Notes: generated by a model not told the origin, from the letters alone. 64,000 nt of DNA from Streptomyces sp. NBC_01255 (GCF_036226445.1 NZ_CP108474.1:1674001-1738000), one strand, 5' to 3'; positions 41,588 through 50,725 are shown, counted from the stretch's first letter. A program made the numbers and translations.

Positions 41588-42744
41588 CGTGTCTCCCCAG
41601 AGGGTTCGGTGGTGGGTGTGGGGCTTTGGGGTGTGGGGCTTGGAGGTGTGGGACTTGGGGGTGTGGGGCTCTTGGGTGGGGGGCTCTTGGGTTTCCGGGC
41701 GGCGAGGCGGACCAGGCCGCCGGGCACGAACAGCACCACCGCGACGACGGCCGCGCCGTACAGGTAGCGCGAGGCCTCCCCCGGGGCGATCCCGCCCGTC
41801 CCCGGGGCGGAGACCAGGGGCAGCGCGTCGCTGTACCGGGTGAGGAGCTGCGGCAGGAGGGAGACGAAGACGCCTCCGACGACCGCTCCGGCGACCGAGC
41901 CGAGACCGCCGATGACGATCATGGCCAGGTATTCGAGGGAGAGCGCCATGCCGAAGTACTCCGGCACGGTGCGCTGGAAGACCAGGGCGAGCAGGACGCC
42001 CGCCAGGCCCGCGTACATGGAGGAGAGGACGAAGACGGCGCCGCGGTAGCGGGCCACGGGGATGCCCATGACCCCGGCGGCGATCCGATGGTCCCGGATG
42101 GCGTTCATGGCGCGTCCCGGGCGGCCCCTGAGGACTCCCCTGGCGAACAGGACCCCGCCGAGGAGCAGGATCAGGCCGAGGTACCAGAGCTTCTCGACGG
42201 CGCCGAACGGCACCTGGGCGACGAGGAGTTCGGTGTCGTCGAAGGTGAGGCCGAAGAGGGACAGGGGCGGGACGGCGCGGCCGTTGTAACCGCCGGTGAG
42301 GTCATGGGCGTTGAAGAGCACGTGCTGCCCGATGAAGATCAGCGCAAGGGTGGCGATGCCGAGGTACGCGCCGCGGAGTCGGCCCGCGATGGGGCTGAAC
42401 ACCCCGCCGGCCAGGCCCGCGAGGGCCACGGCGAGGACGGCGGCGAGCCAGCCGGGCAGGCCGAGACCGACGAGTCCGTCCGCGCCGTCGCCGGCGAAGA
42501 GGCAGTAGCCGTAGGCGCCGACGGCGAGGAAGAAGGCATGGCCCATGGAGAGTTGGCCGGTGGCGCCGGTCAACAGGTTGATGCCGAGGGCGCCGAGGGC
42601 GGCGACCATGGCGAACAGGCCCGCCTGAAGCCAGAAACGGTCCAGGTAGAACGGGAGGGCGACGAGGAGGAGTCCGGCGGCGGTCCACCCGTACAGCCCG
42701 GTGGTGCGGGCCCGCAGGCCGATCCGGGCGAGGGTCTCAGACAC
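41584..42744 (-). CDS. livM: Branched-chain amino-acid ABC transporter permease LivM with Pro-rich tail
   Basis: The 386-residue permease has about nine hydrophobic helices and the LivM hallmark GINLLTGATGQLSMGHAFFL near residue 55, then RLRGAYLGIATLAL and the coupling region RDHRIAAGVMGIPVARYRG. It pairs with LivH as the membrane channel. From about residue 352 the protein ends in a low-complexity tail of SPTPP-type units (KSPTPPSPTPPSPTPQSP), encoded by a 15-17 bp tandem repeat at 41615-41691. This tail is not part of the transporter fold and would lie in the cytoplasm or at the membrane surface. It overlaps livH by eight bases and livK by four. Confidence 0.92.
   Translation of the reverse strand: MSETLARIGLRARTTGLYGWTAAGLLLVALPFYLDRFWLQAGLFAMVAALGALGINLLTGATGQLSMGHAFFLAVGAYGYCLFAGDGADGLVGLGLPGWLAAVLAVALAGLAGGVFSPIAGRLRGAYLGIATLALIFIGQHVLFNAHDLTGGYNGRAVPPLSLFGLTFDDTELLVAQVPFGAVEKLWYLGLILLLGGVLFARGVLRGRPGRAMNAIRDHRIAAGVMGIPVARYRGAVFVLSSMYAGLAGVLLALVFQRTVPEYFGMALSLEYLAMIVIGGLGSVAGAVVGGVFVSLLPQLLTRYSDALPLVSAPGTGGIAPGEASRYLYGAAVVAVVLFVPGGLVRLAARKPKSPPPKSPTPPSPTPPSPTPQSPTPTTEPSGETR
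41615..41691. repeat. Imperfect 15-17 bp tandem repeat inside the end of livM
   Basis: Five units of the type GGTGTGGGGCTTGGA lie head to tail (plus-strand view), at 41615, 41630, 41645, 41660 and 41677. The plus strand is G-rich with runs of three to six G, so slipped-strand change or quadruplex folding is possible. Confidence 0.75.
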
Positions 42745-43627
42745 GGGCGAGCTCCTTCGTGCCGAAGAGTCCGGCCGGGCGGATCAGCAGCACCGCGACC
42801 ATGACGAGGTAGGGGGCGAGGTCGCCGATGCCGCGGCCGAGGAAGGCCAGGTCGCTCTGGTAGCCGGTGGCGAGGGACTCCGTGATGCCGACGAGGAGTC
42901 CGCCGACGAGGGCGCCCGTGGTGGAGTCGAGGCCGCCGAGGATGGCGGCGGGGAAGGCCTTGAGGGCGGCGAGCGAGGTGGCCCGTTCCAGACCGGGCGT
43001 CGGGAAGACGGTGAGGAAGAGCGCGGCGACGGCGGCGAGGGCGCCGGCGACCGCCCAGGCCCCGAGCGAGACCCGGCCGAGCCGGATGCCCATGAGGGCG
43101 GCGGTCTCCTGGTTCTCGGCGGCGGCCCGCATGGCGACGCCCCAGGAGGTGTACCGGAAGGCGAGCAGGAAGGCGGTGATGAGGAGCGCCGCGACGAGGA
43201 GGGCGGCGATCCGGGTCTGGGCGATGGTGACCGGGCCGACGGTGAGGACCGCGTCGCCCCACGGGTCGCCGAGGGCGAGGATGTCGGTGCCGATCCGGCG
43301 GGTCAACTCGGTGGCGAGCAGGATGTCGACGCCGATGGTGACGATCGCGAGGACGCTGTGGTCGGCGCCCCGGTGGCGGCGCATCACGAAGAACTCGACG
43401 GCGGCGCCGACCACGGCGGCGCCCGCGATCCCGGCGAGCAGCGCGGGCCAGAAGCCGATCTCGTCGTGGAGCACGGCGGTGACGTAGCCGCCGGCCAGGA
43501 GGAGGGAGGCGTGGGCGAAGTTGACGACCTCGGTGGCGCGGAAGATGACCACGAAGCCGAGGGCGATGAGGGCGTAGATCGAGCCCAGTGAGACGCCGTT
43601 GATCAGGAATTCGGCGAAGGTGCTCAC
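42737..43627 (-). CDS. livH: Branched-chain amino-acid ABC transporter permease LivH
   Basis: The 296-residue permease has about eight transmembrane helices, the typical N-terminus FLINGVSLGSIYALIALGF and VVNFAHASLLLAGGYV, and the EAA-like cytoplasmic loop MRAAAENQETAALMGIRLGR that contacts the ATPases. It forms the translocation path with LivM. It overlaps livG by four bases (ATGA at 43624-43627) and livM by eight, showing tight translational coupling. Confidence 0.94.
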   Translation of the reverse strand: MSTFAEFLINGVSLGSIYALIALGFVVIFRATEVVNFAHASLLLAGGYVTAVLHDEIGFWPALLAGIAGAAVVGAAVEFFVMRRHRGADHSVLAIVTIGVDILLATELTRRIGTDILALGDPWGDAVLTVGPVTIAQTRIAALLVAALLITAFLLAFRYTSWGVAMRAAAENQETAALMGIRLGRVSLGAWAVAGALAAVAALFLTVFPTPGLERATSLAALKAFPAAILGGLDSTTGALVGGLLVGITESLATGYQSDLAFLGRGIGDLAPYLVMVAVLLIRPAGLFGTKELARV

Positions 43628-44433
43628 GCGGCGGTCTCCTCTCCGAGGTAGGCGCGGACGACCGCCGGGTCGTTCTGGACGTCGCCGGGGGCTCCGTCGG
43701 CGATGCGGCGGCCGAAGTCGAGGACGGTGACGGAGTCGGCGAGCCGCATCACCAGGCCCATGTCGTGCTCGACGAGGAGGACCGAGATGCCGAGGCCGTC
43801 GCGGACGCCCGCGATGACGGAGGCGGTACGGCGCCGCTCCTCGGCGGTCATGCCGGCGACGGGTTCGTCGAGGAGCAGGAGCTTCGGCTCCATGCAGAGG
43901 GCGCGGGCGAGTTCGGCGAGCTTCTGCTGCCCGTACGGGAGGGAGCCCGCGGGCTGCGCGAGCTGCTTCTCCAGGCCGACGAAGGCGGCGATCTCCCGGA
44001 CCCTGGCCCGGTGGCGGGCCTCCTCGCGGGCGGCGGAGGGGAGGCGGAGCCCGGCGGCGAGGAAGCCGGTGCGGGTGAGCCGGTGGCGGCCGAGCATCAG
44101 GCTGTCCTCGACGGTGGCGCGGGGCGGCAGGGCCAGGTTCTGGAAGATCCGGCCGACGCCGAGGTCCGCGATCTTGTGCGGGGGCAGGGCGGTCAGCTCG
44201 TGCGGGCCGAGGCGGACGGAGCCGGCCGTGGCCCGGTAGACACCGGAGAGCACGTTGAAGCAGGTGGACTTGCCGGCGCCGTTGGGTCCGATGAGGGCGT
44301 GGACGGTGCCGGGCCGGACGGTGAAGCCGATGCCGTCGAGGGCGGTGAGTCCGGCGAACCGTACGGTCAGGTCCTCGACGACGAGCGCGGGGACGTCGAC
44401 CGGGGGCGCGTCCTGTGCGGGGGTGTCGGTCAT
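43624..44433 (-). CDS. livG: Branched-chain amino-acid ABC transporter ATPase LivG
   Basis: The 269-residue ATPase has Walker A GPNGAGKST, the LivG-type signature LPYGQQKLAELARAL and Walker B LLLLDEPVAGM, with the LivG-specific C-terminus GRRIADGAPGDVQNDPAVV and RAYLG. It powers uptake with LivF. The start overlaps the livF stop by four bases. Confidence 0.94.
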   Translation of the reverse strand: MTDTPAQDAPPVDVPALVVEDLTVRFAGLTALDGIGFTVRPGTVHALIGPNGAGKSTCFNVLSGVYRATAGSVRLGPHELTALPPHKIADLGVGRIFQNLALPPRATVEDSLMLGRHRLTRTGFLAAGLRLPSAAREEARHRARVREIAAFVGLEKQLAQPAGSLPYGQQKLAELARALCMEPKLLLLDEPVAGMTAEERRRTASVIAGVRDGLGISVLLVEHDMGLVMRLADSVTVLDFGRRIADGAPGDVQNDPAVVRAYLGEETAA

Positions 44434-45248
44434 CGGGACTCCTCCCAGCGGGACAGGACCGGATGCGCGGCCCTGGCGCGGGCCGCGTCGGCGGCGGCGT
44501 CCTCGTCGACCACGCCCAGATAGCGGCGGCGTACCTCGTCGGAGGCGGCGAGCTCGGCGGCCGGTCCTGAGAGGGTGACCTCGCCGACCTCCAGGACGTA
44601 CGCGCGGGAGGCGAGGCGCAGGGCGAGCGCCGCGTTCTGCTCGACGAGCAGCACCGCCGTGCCCTGGGCGTTGATCTCGCGGACGGCGTCCGCGATCCGG
44701 GCGGCCATCAGCGGGGCGAGCCCGAGGGAGGGCTCGTCGAGGAGGAGCAGGCCCGGCGCGGCCATCAGGGCCCGGCCGACGGCGAGCATCTGCTGTTCGC
44801 CGCCGGAGAGGAGCCCGGCCTGCTGGCGGGCCCGGTCGGCGAGGACCGGGAAGAGCTCGTGGACCCGGCGCAGTGCGGCGGCCTTCGCGGCGCGGTCGCC
44901 GCGGCGGCCCAGGGCGCCGGCGCGCAGGTTGTCCTCGACCGTCATCCGGGCGAAGACCTGGCGGCCCTCCGGCACCTGGGAGACGCCTGCGGCGACGACC
45001 CGGTCGGGCGGGAGCCCGTCGAGCGGCCGGCCGTCGCGGCTCACCGTGCCGGAGACCACGGACCCGCCGTGGAACCGCAGGGTGCGCGAGACGGCCCGCA
45101 GCAGGGTCGACTTGCCGGCGCCGTTGCCGCCCAGGACGGTGACGACGGCGCCCGCCGGTACGGTCAGCGACACCTGGCGCAGCGCGCGCACCGGTCCGTA
45201 TCCCGCCGTGAGGTCCTTGACCTCCAGGGCGGGTGCGGTTCCTCCCAT
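44430..45248 (-). CDS. livF: Branched-chain amino-acid ABC transporter ATPase LivF
   Basis: The 272-residue ATPase has Walker A GGNGAGKST, signature LLSGGEQQMLAVGRAL and Walker B LLLLDEPSLGL. The order LTAGYGPVRALRQVSLTV and PEGRQVFARMTVEDNL marks LivF. ATG 45248 has GGGGAAGGGGA upstream. It is the promoter-proximal gene of the five-gene liv operon and is divergent from the PucR regulator, which starts 195 bases away. The C-terminal 25 residues (DEDAAADAARARAAHPV) extend beyond the usual fold. Confidence 0.93.
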   Translation of the reverse strand: MGGTAPALEVKDLTAGYGPVRALRQVSLTVPAGAVVTVLGGNGAGKSTLLRAVSRTLRFHGGSVVSGTVSRDGRPLDGLPPDRVVAAGVSQVPEGRQVFARMTVEDNLRAGALGRRGDRAAKAAALRRVHELFPVLADRARQQAGLLSGGEQQMLAVGRALMAAPGLLLLDEPSLGLAPLMAARIADAVREINAQGTAVLLVEQNAALALRLASRAYVLEVGEVTLSGPAAELAASDEVRRRYLGVVDEDAAADAARARAAHPVLSRWEESR

Positions 45249-45376
45249 GGATCCCCTTCCCCGGCCGTTGTTGTTACCCGGCCGTTCAGTGGCGCTCACC
45301 CCAGCACCGCGCCGGACCGCCCGTCCACGTCCCGCGGCCGAATCGCTGCCGGTGACCAGCGGAGACGGCGCACGGC

Positions 45377-45390
45377 TGTGCATGCGCACA
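45377..45390. promoter_or_regulatory. Candidate operator between liv operon and PucR gene
   Basis: The inverted repeat TGTGC-ATGC-GCACA lies in the 195-bp divergent region, 54 bases before the PucR start and 129 before livF. It is a reasonable site for control of both, but no promoter hexamers were clear. Confidence 0.35.
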
Positions 45391-45443
45391 ACGCTGCGCG
45401 TCAGGGCTGTGCCGAGGGGCCCGGGGCGGTGGATCCTCCGGGC

Positions 45444-46643
45444 ATGGGACGGCGCAGACGGCGGACCGGTGACGACTGGAAGGTGCTCGCTCAGGCGTGC
45501 ACGGCGCTTCTGGAGCGGGTGCCGGAGCTGGTGGACGAGCATCTGAGAGAGCTGCACGCGTACGAGCCCGCCTACGGGCGGATCCTGCCGTACGACCAGC
45601 ACTGGCAGGAGGCCCACGAGGCGATGCGGATCGGGATCGAGATGATCTCGGCGCCCCGGAGCTCGCCCCGGCGGGATCTGGAGCAGGCGGAGGCGATGGG
45701 CCGGCGCCGGGCCGCGCAGGGCATGCCGCTGGAGCTGGTCGTGCACGCGTACCGGCATGCCGGGCACCTCGTGTGGGACGCGCTGATCGAGGGCGCCGGG
45801 GAGGACACGGCGCAGCTGGCGGCGCTGATGCAGTCGGCGACGACGGTGTGGTCGGCGGTGGACGCGCAGGCGGACACGGCGTCGGAGGCGTACCGGTCGA
45901 CGGAGGCGGAGCTGCGGCGCCGGACGGACGAGCAGCTCCAGGCGCTCCTGGACGCGCTGCTCCAGGGGCAGCGGTCGGCCGAGCTGGTGTCGCGTGCCGC
46001 GGCGGGCCTGGACCTGCCGGAGCAGGGGCGGTACGCGGTGGTGGTGCTGCGCTACGACCGGCGGGAGGAGCGGGAGTCGTTCCACCGGCAGGTGCAGGGC
46101 GAGGGCGTGCGGTTCCTGTGGCGGATGGGCGCGGACTGCGAGATCGGGGTGGTGGCGCTGGCCGGGGAGACCGGTCTGGACGCGCTGTCGGAGCTCCTCG
46201 ACGGGCGGTGCCCGGGGCCCGGCGGGATCAGCCCGGTCGTGGTCGGCCTGACCGAGCTGGGCCGGGCGCGCCGCCTCGCGGAACTGGCCCTGCGCACGTG
46301 CCCGCCGGGCAGCCGGCAGATCGTGCGGCTCGACCGCCGGATGGCGGGGGCGCTGGTGGTGGGCCAGCCGGAGGTGGCGAGCCTGCTGGTCTCGGACGTC
46401 CTGGGCGGGCTGCTGGAGCTGGACCCGGCGGACCGGGCGGTGCTCCTGGAGACGCTGGACGTGTGGCTGGACTGCGAGGGCTCGGCGGGGCGGGCGGCGG
46501 GCCGCCTGTACTGCCACCGGAACACGGTCTTCAACCGCCTGCGGCGCCTGGAGCAGCTGACGTCACGGTCACTGTCCCGGCCGCGGGACCTGACGGAGAT
46601 GACGCTGGCGCTGGACGCGTTCCGGCTGACGGCGTCGGGGTGA
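45444..46643 (+). CDS. PucR-family transcriptional regulator
   Basis: The 399-residue protein has an N-terminal helical sensor-like domain (about 10-160, similar in style to RsbRD-type N-termini), a central GGDEF-like alpha/beta domain (about 180-290) and a C-terminal helix-turn-helix (about 340-390) in the PucR arrangement: LLETLDVWLDCEGSAGRAA followed by LYCHRNTVFNRLRRLEQL. Members activate or repress uptake and breakdown of purines, amino acids and other nitrogen sources. Its divergent place beside livF-K suggests that it controls that transporter. ATG 45444 lacks a clear ribosome site. Confidence 0.88.
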   Translation: MGRRRRRTGDDWKVLAQACTALLERVPELVDEHLRELHAYEPAYGRILPYDQHWQEAHEAMRIGIEMISAPRSSPRRDLEQAEAMGRRRAAQGMPLELVVHAYRHAGHLVWDALIEGAGEDTAQLAALMQSATTVWSAVDAQADTASEAYRSTEAELRRRTDEQLQALLDALLQGQRSAELVSRAAAGLDLPEQGRYAVVVLRYDRREERESFHRQVQGEGVRFLWRMGADCEIGVVALAGETGLDALSELLDGRCPGPGGISPVVVGLTELGRARRLAELALRTCPPGSRQIVRLDRRMAGALVVGQPEVASLLVSDVLGGLLELDPADRAVLLETLDVWLDCEGSAGRAAGRLYCHRNTVFNRLRRLEQLTSRSLSRPRDLTEMTLALDAFRLTASG

Positions 46644-46644
46644 G

Positions 46645-46677
46645 GTACGGGTACGAGGGCGGCGCCCGTACCCGTAC
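46645..46677. terminator. Terminator hairpin between convergent genes
   Basis: A perfect 11-bp stem GTACGGGTACG / CGTACCCGTAC has an 11-base loop and begins one base after the PucR stop. It sits 12 bases before the end of the glycerate kinase gene and could end both messages. Confidence 0.6.
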
Positions 46678-46689
46678 GCCTGCGTACGG

Positions 46690-47841
46690 CTACGCCAGGA
46701 AGTCCCGGGCGATGTCCGCCGCGACGTCCTCCAGGAGCGGGCCCGCGTTCGCGATGCACTTCGCCGTGTCCGGCTCGATGGCGGTGAGCGGGTAGGCGCG
46801 GCGGATGCCGGCCGTGCCGAGGGCCTCGGGCGGGAGGGCCAGGCGGCCGCAGACCGCGACGACCTCCTTGCCTGCGGCGCGGGCCGCCGCGGCGACGCCC
46901 GCCGGGGCCTTGCCGTGGAGGGTCTGCTCGTCGAGCGAGCCCTCGCCGGTGATGACGAGGGTGGCCCGCTCCAGGGCGGGGGCGAAGCCGAGGACCTCCA
47001 GCATCAGCTCGATGCCGGGGCGGAAGCTCGCGCCGAGGATGAGCGCGCCGTAGCCGATGCCGCCCGCGCCGCCGGCGCCGGGAGCCAGGGCCGCTTCGGC
47101 CGCCTTGGGGCCGATGGCCTTCTCCAGGACGGTGGCGAAGTGGGCGAGGGCCGCGTCCAGGGTGCGGACGTCGTCCGGGGTGGCGCCCTTCTGCGGGCCG
47201 TAGACGGCCGGGGCGCCCTTGGGGCCGGTGAGCGGGTTGTCGACGTCGCTGGCCAGGATCAGGTCGACCGAGGCGAAGCGCGGGTCGAGGCCGGTCAGGT
47301 CGGCCGTGGCCAGCTCGGCGAGGGCCGCGCCGCCGGGGCCGACGGGCTCGCCGGCCTCGTCGAGGAAGCGGGCGCCGAGCGCGGCGAGCATGCCGGCGCC
47401 GCCGTCGGTGGTGGCGCTGCCGCCCACGCCGAAGACGAGGGTGGTCGCCCCCGCGTCAAGGGCCGCGCGGAGCAGCTCCCCGGAGCCGTAGGTGGTCGCG
47501 GTCAGCGGGGCGAAGACCCCGGCGGGGAGGAGCTGGAGGCCGGAGGCCTCAGCCATCTCGACGACCGCGGTGGTGCCGCGCAGCGCGTAGGCCGCGGTGA
47601 CCTGCTCGCCGAGCGGTCCCGTGACCTGCACCTCGCGGCGCTCGAAGCCGGCCGCGACCGCGGCCGCGACGGTGCCGTCGCCACCGTCGGCCACCGGCAG
47701 CGTCTCCACCGTGAGCTCGGGGACGACCCGTCGCAGTCCTGCTGTGACCCGCTCCGCGACCTGTACGGCCGTGAGCGAACCCTTGAACTTGTCGGCCGCC
47801 ACGAGTACGTGAGCGACCTGAGTTGCTGCTCCGTCCGTCAC
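46690..47841 (-). CDS. Glycerate kinase (GarK/GlxK family)
   Basis: The 383-residue protein matches the glycerate kinase type 1 fold: VLVAADKFKGSLTAVQVAE at the N-terminus, VADGGDGTVAAA, FGVGGSATTDGGAGMLAAL and VITGEGSLDEQTLHGKAP. It phosphorylates D-glycerate to 2-phosphoglycerate, bringing glyoxylate- or serine-derived carbon into central metabolism; this could connect with the glyoxylate made by the ethylmalonyl-CoA pathway, but the genes are 10 kb apart. The start is GTG 47841, with AGGG upstream. Monocistronic by context. Confidence 0.92.
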   Translation of the reverse strand: MTDGAATQVAHVLVAADKFKGSLTAVQVAERVTAGLRRVVPELTVETLPVADGGDGTVAAAVAAGFERREVQVTGPLGEQVTAAYALRGTTAVVEMAEASGLQLLPAGVFAPLTATTYGSGELLRAALDAGATTLVFGVGGSATTDGGAGMLAALGARFLDEAGEPVGPGGAALAELATADLTGLDPRFASVDLILASDVDNPLTGPKGAPAVYGPQKGATPDDVRTLDAALAHFATVLEKAIGPKAAEAALAPGAGGAGGIGYGALILGASFRPGIELMLEVLGFAPALERATLVITGEGSLDEQTLHGKAPAGVAAAARAAGKEVVAVCGRLALPPEALGTAGIRRAYPLTAIEPDTAKCIANAGPLLEDVAADIARDFLA

Positions 47842-47939
47842 CTTGCATCCCTTGCTTTCGAACGTGCAGTCGCGCCAGGGCCGACCCTATCCGTACCCCC
47901 AGACGGCGTGCCACCCCCTGATAAGACGATATTCCGCAC

Positions 47940-47945
47940 CATAGT
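47940..47945 (+). promoter_or_regulatory. Possible leaderless -10 element for the BCCT gene
   Basis: CATAGT is followed by eight bases and ATG 47954; no ribosome binding site is present. It is weaker than the other members of the set. Confidence 0.35.
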
Positions 47946-47953
47946 GGGGTCAC

Positions 47954-49636
47954 ATGAGTACGGAACCGATCGAACGGACCCCGCGTGAGCGGTTCGCGCC
48001 CGATGCCAAGGTCATCGGCATCGGGATCGCGGCCGTCGTGGCGGTCGTCGCCTGGGCGGCCCTGGGCGAGGACTCCTTCGACAGCGCCTCGTCCACCGCC
48101 CTCCAGTGGGTGCTGTCCAATTTCGCCTGGCTCTTCGTGGTCGCCGCGGACACCTTCCTGGTCCTGTGCGTGGTGATCGCGCTGAGCCGCTTCGGCCGGA
48201 TCAGGCTGGGCGCGGACGACTCGGAGCCGGAGTTCACGAACCTCGCGTGGATCGCGATGATGTTCAGCGCCGGTATGGGCATCGGTCTGATGTTCTACGG
48301 GGTCGGGGAGCCGCTCCAGCACTTCCTGAGCCCTCCCCCGGCGAGCGGCGTCCCGGCCGGGAGCGGCGCGGCGGCCCGTACCGCCATGGAGTACTCGTTC
48401 TTCCACTGGACGCTCACCCCCTGGGCGATCTACGGCATCGCCGGTCTCGCCCTCGCGTACGCGGGATTCCGCAAGGGCCGCGGCAATCAGCTGAGTTCGG
48501 CCTTCGTGCCGCTGATCGGGGCACGCCGGGCGGCTTCCTGGCCCGGCAAGGCGATCGATCTGCTCGCGGTGTTCGCGACCGTCTTCGGTACGGCGACGAG
48601 TCTGGGGCTCGGCGCCCTCCAGGTGGCCGAGGGGCTGAACCTGACGATGGGCGTGGAGAACTCCACCTCCACCCAGCTGATCATCATCGTCTCGCTGTCG
48701 GCGGCCTTCGTCCTGTCGGCGTTCTCGGGGCTCCACAAGGGCGTGAAGTGGCTCTCCACCCTGAACATCGTCCTCGCCGCCTGCCTGATGCTCTTCGTCT
48801 TCCTCCTCGGCCCGACCGTCTACATCCTGGACACCATCCCGGCCTCGGTCGGCGGCTATCTGCACCAGCTGCTGCCGATGGCGAGCCGCACGGGTGCCTT
48901 CACCGACCCCGACTGGCTGGGCGTGTGGACGATCTTCTACTGGGCGTGGTGGCTGTCCTGGGCGCCGTTCGTCGGCACCTTCATCGCCCGGATCTCGCGC
49001 GGCCGGACGATCCGCGAGTTCCTGATGGGCGTCCTGCTCGTCCCCTCCGGCGCGACCGTGGTGTGGTTCTGCGTCATGGGCGGTACGGCCATCCGGCTGG
49101 AGTCGACGGGCGAGGCGGACCTGGCGACGGCCGTCAAGGACGGGCCGGAGGCCTCGCTGTTCGCGATGCTGGACGCGCTGCCGATCGGCACGGTCACCTC
49201 GGTCATCGCGATGATCCTGGTGATGACGTACTTCGTCACGAGCGCGGACTCGGCGTCGCTGGTCATGGGCTCGCTGACGAGCCGGGGCTCGCTGCACCCG
49301 CCGACCTGGCTCGTGGTGACCTGGGGCGTCCTGATGGCGGCCGTGGCGGCGGTGCTGCTCGTCGTCGGCGGGCTGAACTCGCTCCAGACGGCGACGATCC
49401 TCGTGGCCCTGCCGTTCGTGGTGGTCATGCTCGTGCTGTGCTTCGCGCTCCTGAAGGAGCTGCGGGAGGACCCGGGCGCGGGCCCGGTCCGGCACCACCC
49501 CCTGCACGGGATGCGGGACGCGGTGCGGACGCTGGTCGGCGAGGCGATGACCGAGCAGGGCGGCGGCACCCGCCACCACCACCGGCTGCGCCGGGCGGCG
49601 AAGTCCCGTACCGACACGGAGGAAGAGGAAGGCTGA
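47954..49636 (+). CDS. BCCT family transporter (glycine betaine/choline/carnitine)
   Basis: The 560-residue membrane protein has about twelve helices and the BCCT signatures SAGMGIGLMFYGVGEPLQHF and FYWAWWLSWAPFVGTFIARI followed by SRGRTIREF. The first is the glycine-rich unwound helix, and the second contains the tryptophan box that binds trimethylammonium groups. It takes up compatible solutes with sodium or protons, usually under osmotic stress. The C-terminal 60 residues are charged and His/Arg-rich (TRHHHRLRRAAKSR), where BetP-like transporters hold their osmosensor. The ADP-ribosylglycohydrolase gene follows after six bases. Confidence 0.92.
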   Translation: MSTEPIERTPRERFAPDAKVIGIGIAAVVAVVAWAALGEDSFDSASSTALQWVLSNFAWLFVVAADTFLVLCVVIALSRFGRIRLGADDSEPEFTNLAWIAMMFSAGMGIGLMFYGVGEPLQHFLSPPPASGVPAGSGAAARTAMEYSFFHWTLTPWAIYGIAGLALAYAGFRKGRGNQLSSAFVPLIGARRAASWPGKAIDLLAVFATVFGTATSLGLGALQVAEGLNLTMGVENSTSTQLIIIVSLSAAFVLSAFSGLHKGVKWLSTLNIVLAACLMLFVFLLGPTVYILDTIPASVGGYLHQLLPMASRTGAFTDPDWLGVWTIFYWAWWLSWAPFVGTFIARISRGRTIREFLMGVLLVPSGATVVWFCVMGGTAIRLESTGEADLATAVKDGPEASLFAMLDALPIGTVTSVIAMILVMTYFVTSADSASLVMGSLTSRGSLHPPTWLVVTWGVLMAAVAAVLLVVGGLNSLQTATILVALPFVVVMLVLCFALLKELREDPGAGPVRHHPLHGMRDAVRTLVGEAMTEQGGGTRHHHRLRRAAKSRTDTEEEEG

Positions 49637-49642
49637 CCCGCC

Positions 49643-50725
49643 ATGGAGCTCGCCCACAGGGAACTCACCCGCACGGACCTCGCCGACCGGATCCTGGGCG
49701 GCTGGACCGGCCGCATCGCCGGGAACATGCTCGGCAAGCCCGTGGAGCGCGGCGACCACTGGACGCGCGCGCACATCGACGCGTACCTGCGGCTCGCGGA
49801 CGCGCTCCCGCTGACCGACTACCTGCCGCCCCCGCCGCCCGGGGCGACCGGTTTCGAGCTGCGCCCCGAGTGGCCCCGGTGCGTGCGCGGCGGGATCGAC
49901 GGGAGCTGCCGGGACGACGACGTCGACTGGTCGGTCCTCGGACTGCACCTCCTGGAGACCCGGGGGTTCGCGTTCACGACCGAGCAGGTCGGCGAGGAGT
50001 GGCTGCTGCGGCTGCCGTATCTCCAGACGTTCACGGCCGAGCGGGTCGCCTACCGGAACCTCGCGAACGGGCTGAGGCCGCCGCTGACGGCGACGTACGA
50101 CAACCCGTACCAGGAGTGGATCGGCGCACTGATCAGGGCCGACGTCTACGGCTGGACCTGCCCGGGGGATCCGCGCCGGGCCGCCTCACTCGCCCGCCGG
50201 GACGCGGTCCTCTCGCACACGGGGAACGGCGTGTACGGGGCGATGTGGGCGGCGGCGCTGGTCGCCGCCGCCTTCACCGCTCCCGACGTCCGGTCCGTCC
50301 TGGAGGCGGGTCTGGAGCGGGTCCCGGCGAGCAGCCGGCTCGCCCGGACCGTACGGGGCACGATCGCCCTGTACGAGTCCGGGCTCGGCTGGTCCGAGGC
50401 GCTGGCCGAGCTGGAGGAGCGGACGGCGGGGCTCGGCTGGATCCACACCGTCCCGAACGCGGCCGTCCTGACCGCCGGACTCCTGTACGGCGAGGGGGAC
50501 TTCACCCGCACGATCGCGCTGACCGTGCGCGGCGGCCTCGACACGGACTCCAACGGCGCCACGGCGGGCTCGGTGGCCGGGGTGATGTGCGGGGCGGCCG
50601 CGATCCCGCCGCAGTGGTCGGAGCCGCTGCGGGACCGGGTGAGCAGCGCGGTCTTCGGCTACGACGGGGTGCGGATCACCGAACTCGCCGAGCGGACGCT
50701 GCGGCTGGCTACGCTGACGGAATGA
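49643..50725 (+). CDS. ADP-ribosylglycohydrolase family protein
   Basis: The 360-residue all-helical protein has the family features: DRILGGWTGRIAGNMLGKPV at the N-terminus, the first metal-site region around CRDDDVDWSV and the second metal-binding motif GGLDTDSNGATAGSVAG near residue 297. These enzymes hydrolyse ADP-ribose from arginine, serine or small molecules, or cleave related N-glycosidic bonds. The first motif differs from the common DDT(x)M form, so the substrate may differ. ATG 49643 has AGGAAGG upstream. It overlaps the NUDIX gene by four bases (ATGA), implying a joint function. Confidence 0.88.
   Translation: MELAHRELTRTDLADRILGGWTGRIAGNMLGKPVERGDHWTRAHIDAYLRLADALPLTDYLPPPPPGATGFELRPEWPRCVRGGIDGSCRDDDVDWSVLGLHLLETRGFAFTTEQVGEEWLLRLPYLQTFTAERVAYRNLANGLRPPLTATYDNPYQEWIGALIRADVYGWTCPGDPRRAASLARRDAVLSHTGNGVYGAMWAAALVAAAFTAPDVRSVLEAGLERVPASSRLARTVRGTIALYESGLGWSEALAELEERTAGLGWIHTVPNAAVLTAGLLYGEGDFTRTIALTVRGGLDTDSNGATAGSVAGVMCGAAAIPPQWSEPLRDRVSSAVFGYDGVRITELAERTLRLATLTE
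50710..50715 (+). promoter_or_regulatory. Possible internal leaderless -10 element for the NUDIX gene
   Basis: TACGCT is followed by six bases and ATG 50722, inside the end of the upstream gene. It may give the NUDIX gene its own message besides the operon transcript. Confidence 0.3.
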
